A stretch of 8,166 nucleotides of DNA from AC-69 sp036519575 (lineage in GTDB: Bacteria; Actinomycetota; UBA4738; HRBIN12), in contig DATDKZ010000053.1 in NCBI GenBank assembly GCA_036519575.1, positions 1-8,166 of the forward strand, given 5' to 3'. Made by a program: the position numbers and the translations under genes. Shown one piece after another: positions 1 to 6,406 of this stretch. Under the pieces are notes generated by a model. It saw only the letters and a list, made by a program, of their open reading frames with translations, searched no databases and was not told where the DNA came from. The first letter of the stretch is position 1, and the number at the start of each line of letters is the position of its first letter.

Positions 1-2
1 AC

Positions 3-2264
3 CGGCCGTTCGATCACGTTCTGGTGGACGACTTCCAGGACACGACCGTGGCCGCGGAACGACTGCTGGGCCGGCTCTCGCCGCTCACCCTGGTGGTGGC
101 GGGGGACCCACAGGCCCACGTCTTCTCCTTCCAGGGCATGACCGACGCGCCCATCGGTCGTTTCGTCGAGCGATTCGGGGCAGGTCTGGTACGCCTCCCG
201 AACCGCCATCGAGGCGTCCCCTCCATCGATGCCTGGCGGCTGCCGCACACGTCGGAGGAGCACGCGGCGGTAGCGCGGGAGCTTCGGCGGATCCATGTGA
301 CCGAGGGCATCTCGTGGAATCAGCTGGCCGTGATCGTTCGCCGGAACGGGCCGCATATCGGCGGGCTCGTGCGGGCCCTCGACGACGCGGGCATCCCGCG
401 CAGCCAGGCCGGCGCCGGGCTCTCCGCATCCGCGGCGCCGGCGACCTTCCCGTACATCCTCGCCCTGCGCTGGGTCGTGGCCGACGCGGGTCGCCGGGAC
501 GACATGGTCGAAGCCCTCCTCACGTCCGAGCTCGGTGGCATCTCCCCCGCTGCCGCGCGCTCGCTTCTGCGCCTGGCCAGGGCCGGAGGGCACCCACCGG
601 CTCACGCTCTGGAGATCGACGAGGGGCTCGGCGATCCCGAACGGAATGCGTTGGCGGAACTGCGCGCGACCCTCCGGCAGGCGAGCGAACGGCGCAGATC
701 GGTCCTCGATGCGTTCGGCGTGCTGTGGCGAGGCCTTTCGTATTCGCGGCGACTGGTCGCCGCGGCCGAGACCTCGATGCAGGCTCGGGTGGACCTGGCG
801 GCGGTCCTGGCCTTCTCTCGGCTGGTCGCAGAGGTCGGCACCTCCTCCAGCCCCTCGATCGAGGAGTTCCTGGAGCTCGCCGAGGTGAGCGAGGGAGCCC
901 CGGCCGGCGCTGAAGGGGACCGTGCACGGGACGAGGTCCGCGTGCTCACCGCGCACGCCGCGGTGGGGCTGGAGTTCGACACGGTGATGGTGGCCGGCGC
1001 GGTCGAGGGCGACTTCCCCAGCCTGACCCGTCCCGAGCCCATGTTCGACCTTTCCGCCCTTCAGGGCATCCGCTCTCGGTCCGAGGTCAATCGGCTTCGC
1101 CTGGCGGACGAGCGTCGGCTGTTCCGCTCGGCCGTCGCACGCGCTCGGCGTCGGGTCGTGCTGACCGCCAGCGATCCACATGGGATGGAGTCCGAGGAGG
1201 CCGTGGCGTCCCGCTTCGTCGACGAGCTCGGCGTGGCGTGGACCCAGGGCCCCATCCGCATGGGTACGGATCCGGTGTCGGTGTCGGAGGCGGCCGCGGA
1301 ATGGCGTCGCACCCTGGGCGATCCAACGGTCGAAGCGCCGGAGCGGTTCGCGGCGATGGCCGGGGTCCTCGCCCTCGGCGAAGATCCCGGCCGCTGGTGG
1401 TTCCAGCGGGAGTGGACGGCCCGGGATGTCCCGCCGAAGGAACATCTGTCCCTCTCGTTCTCGCGCCTGGATCGCCTGGAGAACTGCGAGCTCCAGTTCG
1501 TGTTGGGCGATGAGCTCGGCCTGGACCCCGGCGGGGGGTACCAGGCCTGGGTGGGCCGCCTGATCCATCAGCTCATCGAGGACGTCGAGAACGGCAAGGT
1601 CGATCGGACCCAGGCGGCCTTCATCGAGGCGTTGAACGAGCGATGGCAGGAGGCCCGGTTCCCCTCGTACGCGGTGTCCGAGGCCGAACGCCGCCACGCC
1701 ATCCGGGTGCTGATCCCCAACTGGTTCCAGCGCTACGCCGACCTGCCGGCCGAAGTCACAGAACAGGCCTTCCGCTTCGAATACGAGGGCGCGGTGATCA
1801 AGGGGAAGATCGATCGGATCGGACCGGTGCCCGAAGGCGGTCGCAGGATCACCGACTACAAGACCGGCGCCGCCGACAACGCCGACAGGCCGGCCGAGAG
1901 CTTGCAGCTGGGGATCTATTACCTGGCCGTGAACGAGTGCGACGACCTGGCGCCCTACCGACCGGTCGACGCCGTGGAACTCGCCTACCTGCCGGGCAAG
2001 AAGGGCAAGTGGGAGCTCGTCCCGCTGTCGTGGCAGGTCTCGGGCGCAGAGGAGAGGTACAAGGGCGCCATGCGAGAGCGCCTGTCCGGCCTCATCGAAT
2101 CGGTCCGGCGGCTGGACCGGGAGGGACGCTCCGCGCCGAGCACCACAGCCAACTGCTTCTTCTGCCGGTTCCAGACGATGTGCTCTCGCTATCCCGAAGG
2201 GGGCGAGGTCTTCCCCGTCACCTCGCGGGTCGCACTGAACGCAGCCGCGGACGCCAACCGATGA
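3..2264 (+). CDS. adnA: AdnA-like helicase-nuclease subunit, 5'-truncated by window edge
   Basis: This is the C-terminal 753 residues of a UvrD/RecB-type (SF1A) helicase fused to a PD-(D/E)XK nuclease, probably the AdnA subunit of an actinobacterial double-strand-break resection machine. The frame is open from base 3, so the start, Q-motif and Walker A lie upstream; mycobacterial AdnA is about 1045 aa, so roughly 290 residues are missing. Visible motor motifs are motif II VDDFQDT (24-44), motif III GDPQAHVFSFQG (102-137), motif IV NRHRG (201-215), motif V TAHAAVGLEF (948-977) and motif VI with VARARRR (about 1107-1172). Motif III has FQG where WRG is usual, and motif V has Val (963-965) where UvrD has Lys, so the motor may be weakened. 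The nuclease has His (1566), Asp in GKIDR (1812), Asp and Lys in DYKTG (1854, 1860), and a QLGIYYL helix. Cys codons at 1485, 2154, 2163 and 2181 give the C...CX2CX5C iron staple. It overlaps the next gene by ATGA. The helicase-nuclease family is certain; the AdnA assignment is an inference from order, length and domains. Confidence 0.85.
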   Translation, partial: RPFDHVLVDDFQDTTVAAERLLGRLSPLTLVVAGDPQAHVFSFQGMTDAPIGRFVERFGAGLVRLPNRHRGVPSIDAWRLPHTSEEHAAVARELRRIHVTEGISWNQLAVIVRRNGPHIGGLVRALDDAGIPRSQAGAGLSASAAPATFPYILALRWVVADAGRRDDMVEALLTSELGGISPAAARSLLRLARAGGHPPAHALEIDEGLGDPERNALAELRATLRQASERRRSVLDAFGVLWRGLSYSRRLVAAAETSMQARVDLAAVLAFSRLVAEVGTSSSPSIEEFLELAEVSEGAPAGAEGDRARDEVRVLTAHAAVGLEFDTVMVAGAVEGDFPSLTRPEPMFDLSALQGIRSRSEVNRLRLADERRLFRSAVARARRRVVLTASDPHGMESEEAVASRFVDELGVAWTQGPIRMGTDPVSVSEAAAEWRRTLGDPTVEAPERFAAMAGVLALGEDPGRWWFQREWTARDVPPKEHLSLSFSRLDRLENCELQFVLGDELGLDPGGGYQAWVGRLIHQLIEDVENGKVDRTQAAFIEALNERWQEARFPSYAVSEAERRHAIRVLIPNWFQRYADLPAEVTEQAFRFEYEGAVIKGKIDRIGPVPEGGRRITDYKTGAADNADRPAESLQLGIYYLAVNECDDLAPYRPVDAVELAYLPGKKGKWELVPLSWQVSGAEERYKGAMRERLSGLIESVRRLDREGRSAPSTTANCFFCRFQTMCSRYPEGGEVFPVTSRVALNAAADANR

Positions 2265-5200
2265 CCGGCTTCCCCAAGGCCATCGTGGACTTCCTGGAAG
2301 CAGAACCCACCCCTGAGCAGTGGCGCGCCATCTCCATGCCGCTGGTGCCCTACGTCCTGGTGGCGGGGGCCGGCTCGGGCAAGACGTCGGTCATGGCCGC
2401 TCGGGTCATCTACCTGGGCATGGCGGCTACGGGTCTCCTCGACGCCGGCCACGACGGGGCCATGCCCGGCAACGTGCTGTGCCTCACCTTCACCAACAAG
2501 GCCACCGAGCACCTCCTGCTCCGGATCAGGCGGGCGCTCCGCACGCTCCACTTGGAGGAGGGTGAGGAGCCTGAGATCCTCAACTACCACGGGTTCGCCG
2601 CCGAGGTCCTCGATCGCCACGGCATGCTGATCGGGATCGAACCCGGTCAGCGAGTCATCACGCCGGCCCAACGTGCGGAGCTCGTGGCTCGGGTCCTGGA
2701 CCGGATGACGTTCGATCACCTCACTACGCGTTGGCAGCCGACCATCGTCGCCAACATCCTCTCGCTGGATGAGCAGCTGCAGAACCACGTCGTGGAACCC
2801 CAGGAGGTCGTGGATTTCAACCGCACGAACCTGGAGCGGTTGAAGACGGCCAAGTCCCCCGACCCCCATCGAGCGGCGCTCGAGCGGATCGAGCTGGCGG
2901 GGGCCGTCGAGGAGCTCCGCCGGCTGAAGCGCGAGCTCGGGGTCATCGACTTCGGTGACCAGATCGGCCTCGCCGTTCGGATCGTTCGGGAGCATCCGGA
3001 AGTGGCCGAGGACTATCGGTCCCGGTTCCAGGCCGTCCTCCTCGACGAGTACCAGGACACGAACCATGCACAGGCCGTGCTGATGGAGGGGATCTTCGGG
3101 CGTGGCCATCCCGTCACCGCGGTTGGCGACCCCGACCAGAACATCTACGGCTGGCGAGGGGCCAGCCTGCACAACCTCCTGCAGTTCCCGACGCAGTTCC
3201 CGAATGCCGACGGAACGCCTTCCGACAAGCTTCCCCTGTACACGAACTTCCGCTCAGGCGCTCGCATCCTCGGCGCGGCCGACGAGGTCATCGGGCCGCT
3301 CCCGGCGAACCAGCGCCCCGATCCCGACAAGGAGCTGCGCCCACATCCGCCGAACGGCCTCGGGTTCGTTCGGGTGGCGCAGTACGAGCACGAGATCGCG
3401 GAGATGCAGGCCGTTGCGGACCATATCCTTGCGCTGCACGAGGACGGGGTGTCGTGGCGGGACTGCGCCGTGCTGTGCCGGACCCATCGGCTGTTCGAGC
3501 CGCTCCAGTTGGCGTTCGCCGATCGTGGCATCCCGGCCGAGTTCATCGGCCTCGCAGGCCTGATCAAGCTCCCGGAGGTCGTCGAGGTCCTGGCGTACGC
3601 GCGCGCCGCCGCCGACCCCGGCGGCGGCGTCGCGCTGGCCCGCATCCTGACCGGGCCGCGGTACCGGGTCGGCCCCGGCGACCTGGCGCGGGTGGCGGCT
3701 TGGACCCGCGTGAGCGGCTTCGCCTTCCTCGACCGACTCAGCGAGCGGCTGGCGGAGGACGAGGACATCCTGGAGGACCAGCCGTTCCTCATCGCGGAGG
3801 CCCTCGAGCACCTCGCCGAAATCGAAGGCCTCTCCGACGAGGGACGCGCTCGCCTTGAGCAGTTTGCCGCCGAGCTGGCGGAGCTGCGAGACGCGGCCCG
3901 GCGTCCGGTGGGCGAGTTCCTCGCCGAGGTCATCCGTCGAAGCGGGCTCCTCGCCGAGCTCGACGCGCAGGTCGACGTCGCCGCATCGACCGCCCGGCGG
4001 CGCAATCTCGCGGCGTTCCTCGACCAGGTGCATGCCTTCCAACCCGTCGAGGGCGAGCTCACGCTTCGCGCATTCCTCGACTACGTGGATTCGATCGAGG
4101 ACGACCGCGAATGGTCGCCGGTGCAGCCGAGCCAGGACGACACCGTCAAGGTCATGACGGTCCACGCGGCCAAGGGCCTGGAGTTCGACACGGTGTTCGT
4201 CCCGGGCCTGGCCAAGGACCTGTTCCCCAATGCGCGGATCCAGCAGAACCCCATGCGGAAGGGGAGCTCGCTCGACATCGAGCTCCGTCGCGACCGCGAT
4301 CTCCTCCCCCGATTCGAGGGGGTGATGAACCGCTTCGTCGATGCGCTTCGCGACCAGGAGGTGTTCGAGGAGCGCCGCACCGCGTACGTCGCGCTCACCA
4401 GAGCGAAGCGCCGCCTGTTCCTGTCCTCCGCCATCTGGTACGGCGAGAACATCAACGCGAAGACGGTCGGCAGGTTCTTCACCGAGCTCATGATGTGGGC
4501 CCGCCGAACACAGCTCGCCGATACCCACATCGAGGGTGAGGAAAGGGAGGAGAACCCACTCGCGGGGTTCCGGCAGCGTTTCGTCCGACCCTGGCCCGGG
4601 CCGGCCGGGCCGGACGAGGCGGACGCCCTGTTCCCCGGAGGGTGGCGACGAGCCGCACTGGAGGCCGCCGCGGCGGGCGAGATCAGAGGTAGTGCCCTCG
4701 CTACCCTGGACCCGGCGGAGCGCGCCCGGTTCGAGGACCTCGCGGCACATCGGCGAACGCTGGCCGGGCATCTCCTGGAACGGGAGGCGGCGACGAAGGA
4801 CGAGATCGGGATCCCGGCCACCGTCTCGGTCGGCGGGATCGTGGACTACGGACGGTGTCCCAAACGCTTCTACTGGAGCGCGGTCCGGCCCCTGCCGCGG
4901 TTCTCGGGTCCGGCGGCCCGGATCGGGACCGACGTCCACGCGTGGATCGAGCGCCAGTCGTCCGGACAGACCACCCTGATCGAGCTGGAGGAAGAGCCCG
5001 ACCTCACCGCGGAGGAGCTCGCCGGCCAGCCCGGCAAGGTCAAACAGCTGCGGGACATGTTCCTGGCCAGCCGGTTCGCCGACATGACCCCGCTCCACGC
5101 CGAGCGCGCCTTCCTGTTGTCCCTGGCGGGCTTCACGGTGAGTGGCCGGATCGATGCGATCTACGGGGTTCCCGAGGGGCCATGGGAGGTGGTCGACTAC

Positions 5201-5509
5201 AAGACCGGCCGAAAGCCCGTGGACGATCCCCTGTCTCGCGTTCAGCTCGACGTCTACGCGCTTGCCTGCATCGACGTCTGGCGCAAGCGGCCCGAGGAGC
5301 TGACGCTCACCTATCTGTACCTGGCCACCGGCGACGAGGTGACGTTCGCCGTCGAGGACGCCGAAGCCATCCGCGATCGGGTGCGTGCGTGGCTCTCGGC
5401 GATCGGGGCCGGCCGGTTCGAGCCCACGCCCGGCGAGCACTGCCGGTGGTGCGATTTCCTGTCCTTCTGCGACCCGGGGAAGGCGTTCGTGGGCCAGACC
5501 CAGACTTGA
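2261..5509 (+). CDS. adnB: AdnB-like ATP-dependent helicase-nuclease, 1082 aa
   Basis: This is a complete SF1A DNA helicase with a C-terminal RecB-type nuclease, the probable AdnB partner of the upstream gene. AdnAB unwinds and degrades DNA from double-strand ends during recombinational repair in the cytoplasm. ATG at 2261 was chosen because it overlaps the upstream stop (ATGA) and leaves a normal N-terminal Q-motif, TPEQWRAI (17-24). Further motifs are Walker A GAGSGKT (36-42), Ia TFTNKA (76-81), II LDEYQDT (261-267), III GDPDQNIYGWRG (289-300), IV NFRSG (329-333), V TVHAAKGLEFD (633-643) and VI AYVALTRAKRR (708-718). A Pro/Gly-rich linker near 774-790 leads to the nuclease: H893, D965 in GRIDAI, D979 and K981 in VDYKTGR, and QLDVYAL (995-1001). 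C866, C1061, C1064 and C1070 form a CX2CX5C-type Fe-S staple. The length is close to mycobacterial AdnB (about 1095 aa). No strong Shine-Dalgarno precedes the ATG, so translational coupling is likely. A generic RecB-like UvrD helicase is the alternative, but the tandem partner favours AdnB. Confidence 0.9.
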   Translation: MTGFPKAIVDFLEAEPTPEQWRAISMPLVPYVLVAGAGSGKTSVMAARVIYLGMAATGLLDAGHDGAMPGNVLCLTFTNKATEHLLLRIRRALRTLHLEEGEEPEILNYHGFAAEVLDRHGMLIGIEPGQRVITPAQRAELVARVLDRMTFDHLTTRWQPTIVANILSLDEQLQNHVVEPQEVVDFNRTNLERLKTAKSPDPHRAALERIELAGAVEELRRLKRELGVIDFGDQIGLAVRIVREHPEVAEDYRSRFQAVLLDEYQDTNHAQAVLMEGIFGRGHPVTAVGDPDQNIYGWRGASLHNLLQFPTQFPNADGTPSDKLPLYTNFRSGARILGAADEVIGPLPANQRPDPDKELRPHPPNGLGFVRVAQYEHEIAEMQAVADHILALHEDGVSWRDCAVLCRTHRLFEPLQLAFADRGIPAEFIGLAGLIKLPEVVEVLAYARAAADPGGGVALARILTGPRYRVGPGDLARVAAWTRVSGFAFLDRLSERLAEDEDILEDQPFLIAEALEHLAEIEGLSDEGRARLEQFAAELAELRDAARRPVGEFLAEVIRRSGLLAELDAQVDVAASTARRRNLAAFLDQVHAFQPVEGELTLRAFLDYVDSIEDDREWSPVQPSQDDTVKVMTVHAAKGLEFDTVFVPGLAKDLFPNARIQQNPMRKGSSLDIELRRDRDLLPRFEGVMNRFVDALRDQEVFEERRTAYVALTRAKRRLFLSSAIWYGENINAKTVGRFFTELMMWARRTQLADTHIEGEEREENPLAGFRQRFVRPWPGPAGPDEADALFPGGWRRAALEAAAAGEIRGSALATLDPAERARFEDLAAHRRTLAGHLLEREAATKDEIGIPATVSVGGIVDYGRCPKRFYWSAVRPLPRFSGPAARIGTDVHAWIERQSSGQTTLIELEEEPDLTAEELAGQPGKVKQLRDMFLASRFADMTPLHAERAFLLSLAGFTVSGRIDAIYGVPEGPWEVVDYKTGRKPVDDPLSRVQLDVYALACIDVWRKRPEELTLTYLYLATGDEVTFAVEDAEAIRDRVRAWLSAIGAGRFEPTPGEHCRWCDFLSFCDPGKAFVGQTQT
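3604..3629. repeat. Perfect 10-bp GC inverted repeat inside the adnB-like gene
   Basis: The arms CGCCGCCGCC (3604-3613) and GGCGGCGGCG (3620-3629) are exact reverse complements around a 6-base loop. In the adnB-like mRNA this would fold into a very stable stem-loop. It lies between motor motifs IV and V and encodes an Ala-rich/Gly-rich stretch around residues 448-457. No T-run follows, so it is not a standard terminator. Alanine GCC and glycine GGC codons in GC-rich DNA can produce such a repeat by chance. Confidence 0.5.
4581..4617. repeat. Imperfect GC inverted repeat in the adnB-like interdomain linker
   Basis: TCGTCCG (4581-4587) and CGGACGA (4611-4617) are exact reverse complements flanking a GC-only core made of CCCGGG and CCGG palindromes. 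The region encodes the Pro/Gly-rich linker between the motor and nuclease domains. No T-run follows. It is most likely a by-product of proline and glycine codons, though it could form an mRNA hairpin. Confidence 0.4.
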
Positions 5510-5516
5510 GGCCAGG

Positions 5517-5867
5517 CTAACTCGACAGCCGTTCCACCTGCTCCTCGAAGCTCCGGTATTGCGACGCGGGATCGTACCCGCCCACCACGGCCTCCGAGAC
5601 GAAGCGCACGGTCAGCCCGAGCTCAGGAGCTCGCGCGAGGAGCGCGGCCCGGAACCACTCGAGGTCACCCGGCTGGAGGACGACGGGCCCGGAGGTGCCT
5701 GGATGCCGGAGCGACGGGTCGTCGCTCGCGATCGGCGTGGCCCGCAAGATCCCGTCGAGACCGGGGACCGATGGATCCTTCATGTCCAGCCGGGCCTGCG
5801 CGCCATCCCACGTCGCGATGGCGACGACCGCATCGGGGGCATCGGGTCGGTGGAGCTCCGCGCGCAC
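5517..5867 (-). CDS. Hypothetical protein, 116 aa
   Basis: I do not recognise this family. The codons show strong G/C preference at third positions in this frame, which supports real coding. The only available start is GTG at 5867, because the frame has a TAG (5879-5877) four codons upstream; that TAG is the stop of the preceding gene. A weak purine-rich GGATAGG lies 8 bases before the GTG. The protein is soluble-looking, with no signal peptide, membrane segment or cysteine. The N-terminal half is acidic and Pro/Gly-rich. The C-terminal half looks helical (LEWFRAALLARAPELGL), then a probable strand (LTVRFV), ending in a charged helix. It is probably co-transcribed with the cyclic-nucleotide-binding gene 9 bp upstream, so it may act with it, but that rests on position only. 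Its stop lies 7 bp from the stop of the convergent adnB-like gene. Confidence 0.65.
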   Translation of the reverse strand: MRAELHRPDAPDAVVAIATWDGAQARLDMKDPSVPGLDGILRATPIASDDPSLRHPGTSGPVVLQPGDLEWFRAALLARAPELGLTVRFVSEAVVGGYDPASQYRSFEEQVERLSS

Positions 5868-5876
5868 GGGGTCGGC

Positions 5877-6299
5877 CTATCCGGCCAGTGAACGTTCAAC
5901 GCGTCGAAGCAGGGATGCGGTGTGCGAGAGGAGTTTCACCGCGACGTCGGGCTCATCCTCCACCATTCGCAGGAACTCCGTCCGCTTGAGCTCCAACATC
6001 GTCATGGGTGTCTCCGTGACGACGGTCGCGGTCCTGGCTCCCCCGTCGAGGAGGGAGATCTCCCCGAAGAAGTCCCCGGGCCGCAGCCGGTTGACTTCCG
6101 TTCCCCCCGGGCCGACCACCTTCGCCTCACCCTGGAGGATGACGAAGAAGCTGTCGCCCTCGTCTCCCTCCTTCACTACCGAGGCCCCTTCCATGTATCG
6201 GACCTCTTGCATGGAGTCGGCGAGGCGCCGCAAGTGGCGCGACGAGAGGCCGGAGAACAGCGGGACCCGAGCCAGCGCTTCCTGCTCTCGCTTTGCCAC
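5877..6299 (-). CDS. Single-domain cyclic-nucleotide-binding protein, 140 aa
   Basis: This is a Crp-type cNMP-binding fold without a DNA-binding domain. Residues 8-26 (ALARVPLFSGLSSRHLRRL) are the usual N-terminal helical entry to the domain. The beta-roll follows: GASVVKEGDEGDSFFVILQG (38-57) and a phosphate-binding cassette FGEISLLDGGARTATV (78-93), with G79, E80, R89 and T90 in the positions that grip the cyclic phosphate in CRP and PKA regulatory domains. A C-terminal helix (about 103-137) corresponds to the Crp dimerisation helix, and the protein stops there, about 75 residues short of a full Crp regulator. Binding of cAMP or a related ligand is therefore plausible, while direct promoter binding is not. 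It may act through protein contact. The start is GTG at 6299, preceded by AGGGAG at 9-base spacing; an in-frame stop at 6338-6336 limits any upstream start. It is divergent from a full Crp/Fnr regulator. Confidence 0.88.
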   Translation of the reverse strand: MAKREQEALARVPLFSGLSSRHLRRLADSMQEVRYMEGASVVKEGDEGDSFFVILQGEAKVVGPGGTEVNRLRPGDFFGEISLLDGGARTATVVTETPMTMLELKRTEFLRMVEDEPDVAVKLLSHTASLLRRVERSLAG

Positions 6300-6308
6300 C
6301 GCGTCGGA

Positions 6309-6314
6309 CTCCCT
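6309..6314 (-). promoter_or_regulatory. Ribosome binding site for the cNMP-binding gene
   Basis: On the minus strand this reads AGGGAG, 9 bases upstream of the GTG at 6299. It is the only good Shine-Dalgarno match between the upstream in-frame stop (6338-6336) and the start, and it supports the non-ATG start. Confidence 0.6.
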
Positions 6315-6337
6315 CGCAACGATCCGGTCGACGGGTC

Positions 6338-6367
6338 AGCCTACTCCGGCGGCCGCGGCGATGTCGA
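6338..6367 (-). promoter_or_regulatory. Candidate sigma-70-type promoter for the minus-strand unit
   Basis: On the minus strand, TCGACA (6367-6362, five of six matches to TTGACA) is followed after 18 bases by TAGGCT (6343-6338), which fits the actinobacterial -10 pattern TANNNT. Transcription would start near 6331, giving a leader of about 30 bases that contains the AGGGAG site. It was found by eye, and GC-rich DNA throws up such matches by chance, so this is tentative. Confidence 0.35.
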
Positions 6368-6371
6368 AGCG

Positions 6372-6388
6372 GCCGGGATGTCACCGGC
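6372..6388. repeat. Short dyad GCCGG-N7-CCGGC in the divergent intergenic region
   Basis: GCCGG (6372-6376) and CCGGC (6384-6388) are inverted copies around 7 bases. The dyad sits just upstream of the candidate -10 of the Crp-family gene and upstream of the minus-strand promoter candidate, where an operator could sit. It does not resemble the TGTGA-N6-TCACA Crp consensus, and short GC dyads are common here. It is therefore a weak candidate regulator site. Confidence 0.2.
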
Positions 6389-6394
6389 TCGCGC

Positions 6395-6400
6395 TAGGGT
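6395..6400 (+). promoter_or_regulatory. TAGGGT: leaderless -10 element or Shine-Dalgarno of the Crp-family gene
   Basis: TAGGGT ends 6 bases before the ATG at 6407. It matches TANNNT, and at this position it would start transcription on or next to the A of the ATG, as in the leaderless genes common in actinobacteria. The AGGG inside it (6396-6399) would equally serve as a Shine-Dalgarno with 7-base spacing. No convincing -35 was seen. The two readings cannot be separated from sequence alone. Confidence 0.4.
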
Positions 6401-6406
6401 CCGGAC

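Noticed and set aside
1643..2260. Upstream extension of the adnB-like frame (open from 1643)
   Set aside because: The added residues are Arg/Pro-rich shadow sequence of the nuclease domain in the other frame. The Q-motif and ATGA overlap place the true start at 2261.
2189..3172. 327-codon open frame on the minus strand
   Set aside because: It is antisense to the Walker A to motif III region of the adnB-like gene and has no recognisable domain.
3254..5440. 728-codon open frame on the minus strand
   Set aside because: It is antisense to the adnB-like gene, whose motifs are unmistakable. Long antisense frames are expected in GC-rich DNA.
1..5509. Reading the helicase-nuclease pair as a phage-defence system
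   Set aside because: Canonical AdnAB-type architecture explains both genes, and no defence-associated neighbours such as a methylase-restriction set, reverse transcriptase or TIR/SIR2 domains are present.
6300..6406. Classical Crp operator TGTGA-N6-TCACA in the divergent region
   Set aside because: Only an isolated GTCAC was found near 6380-6384. No paired half-sites are present.
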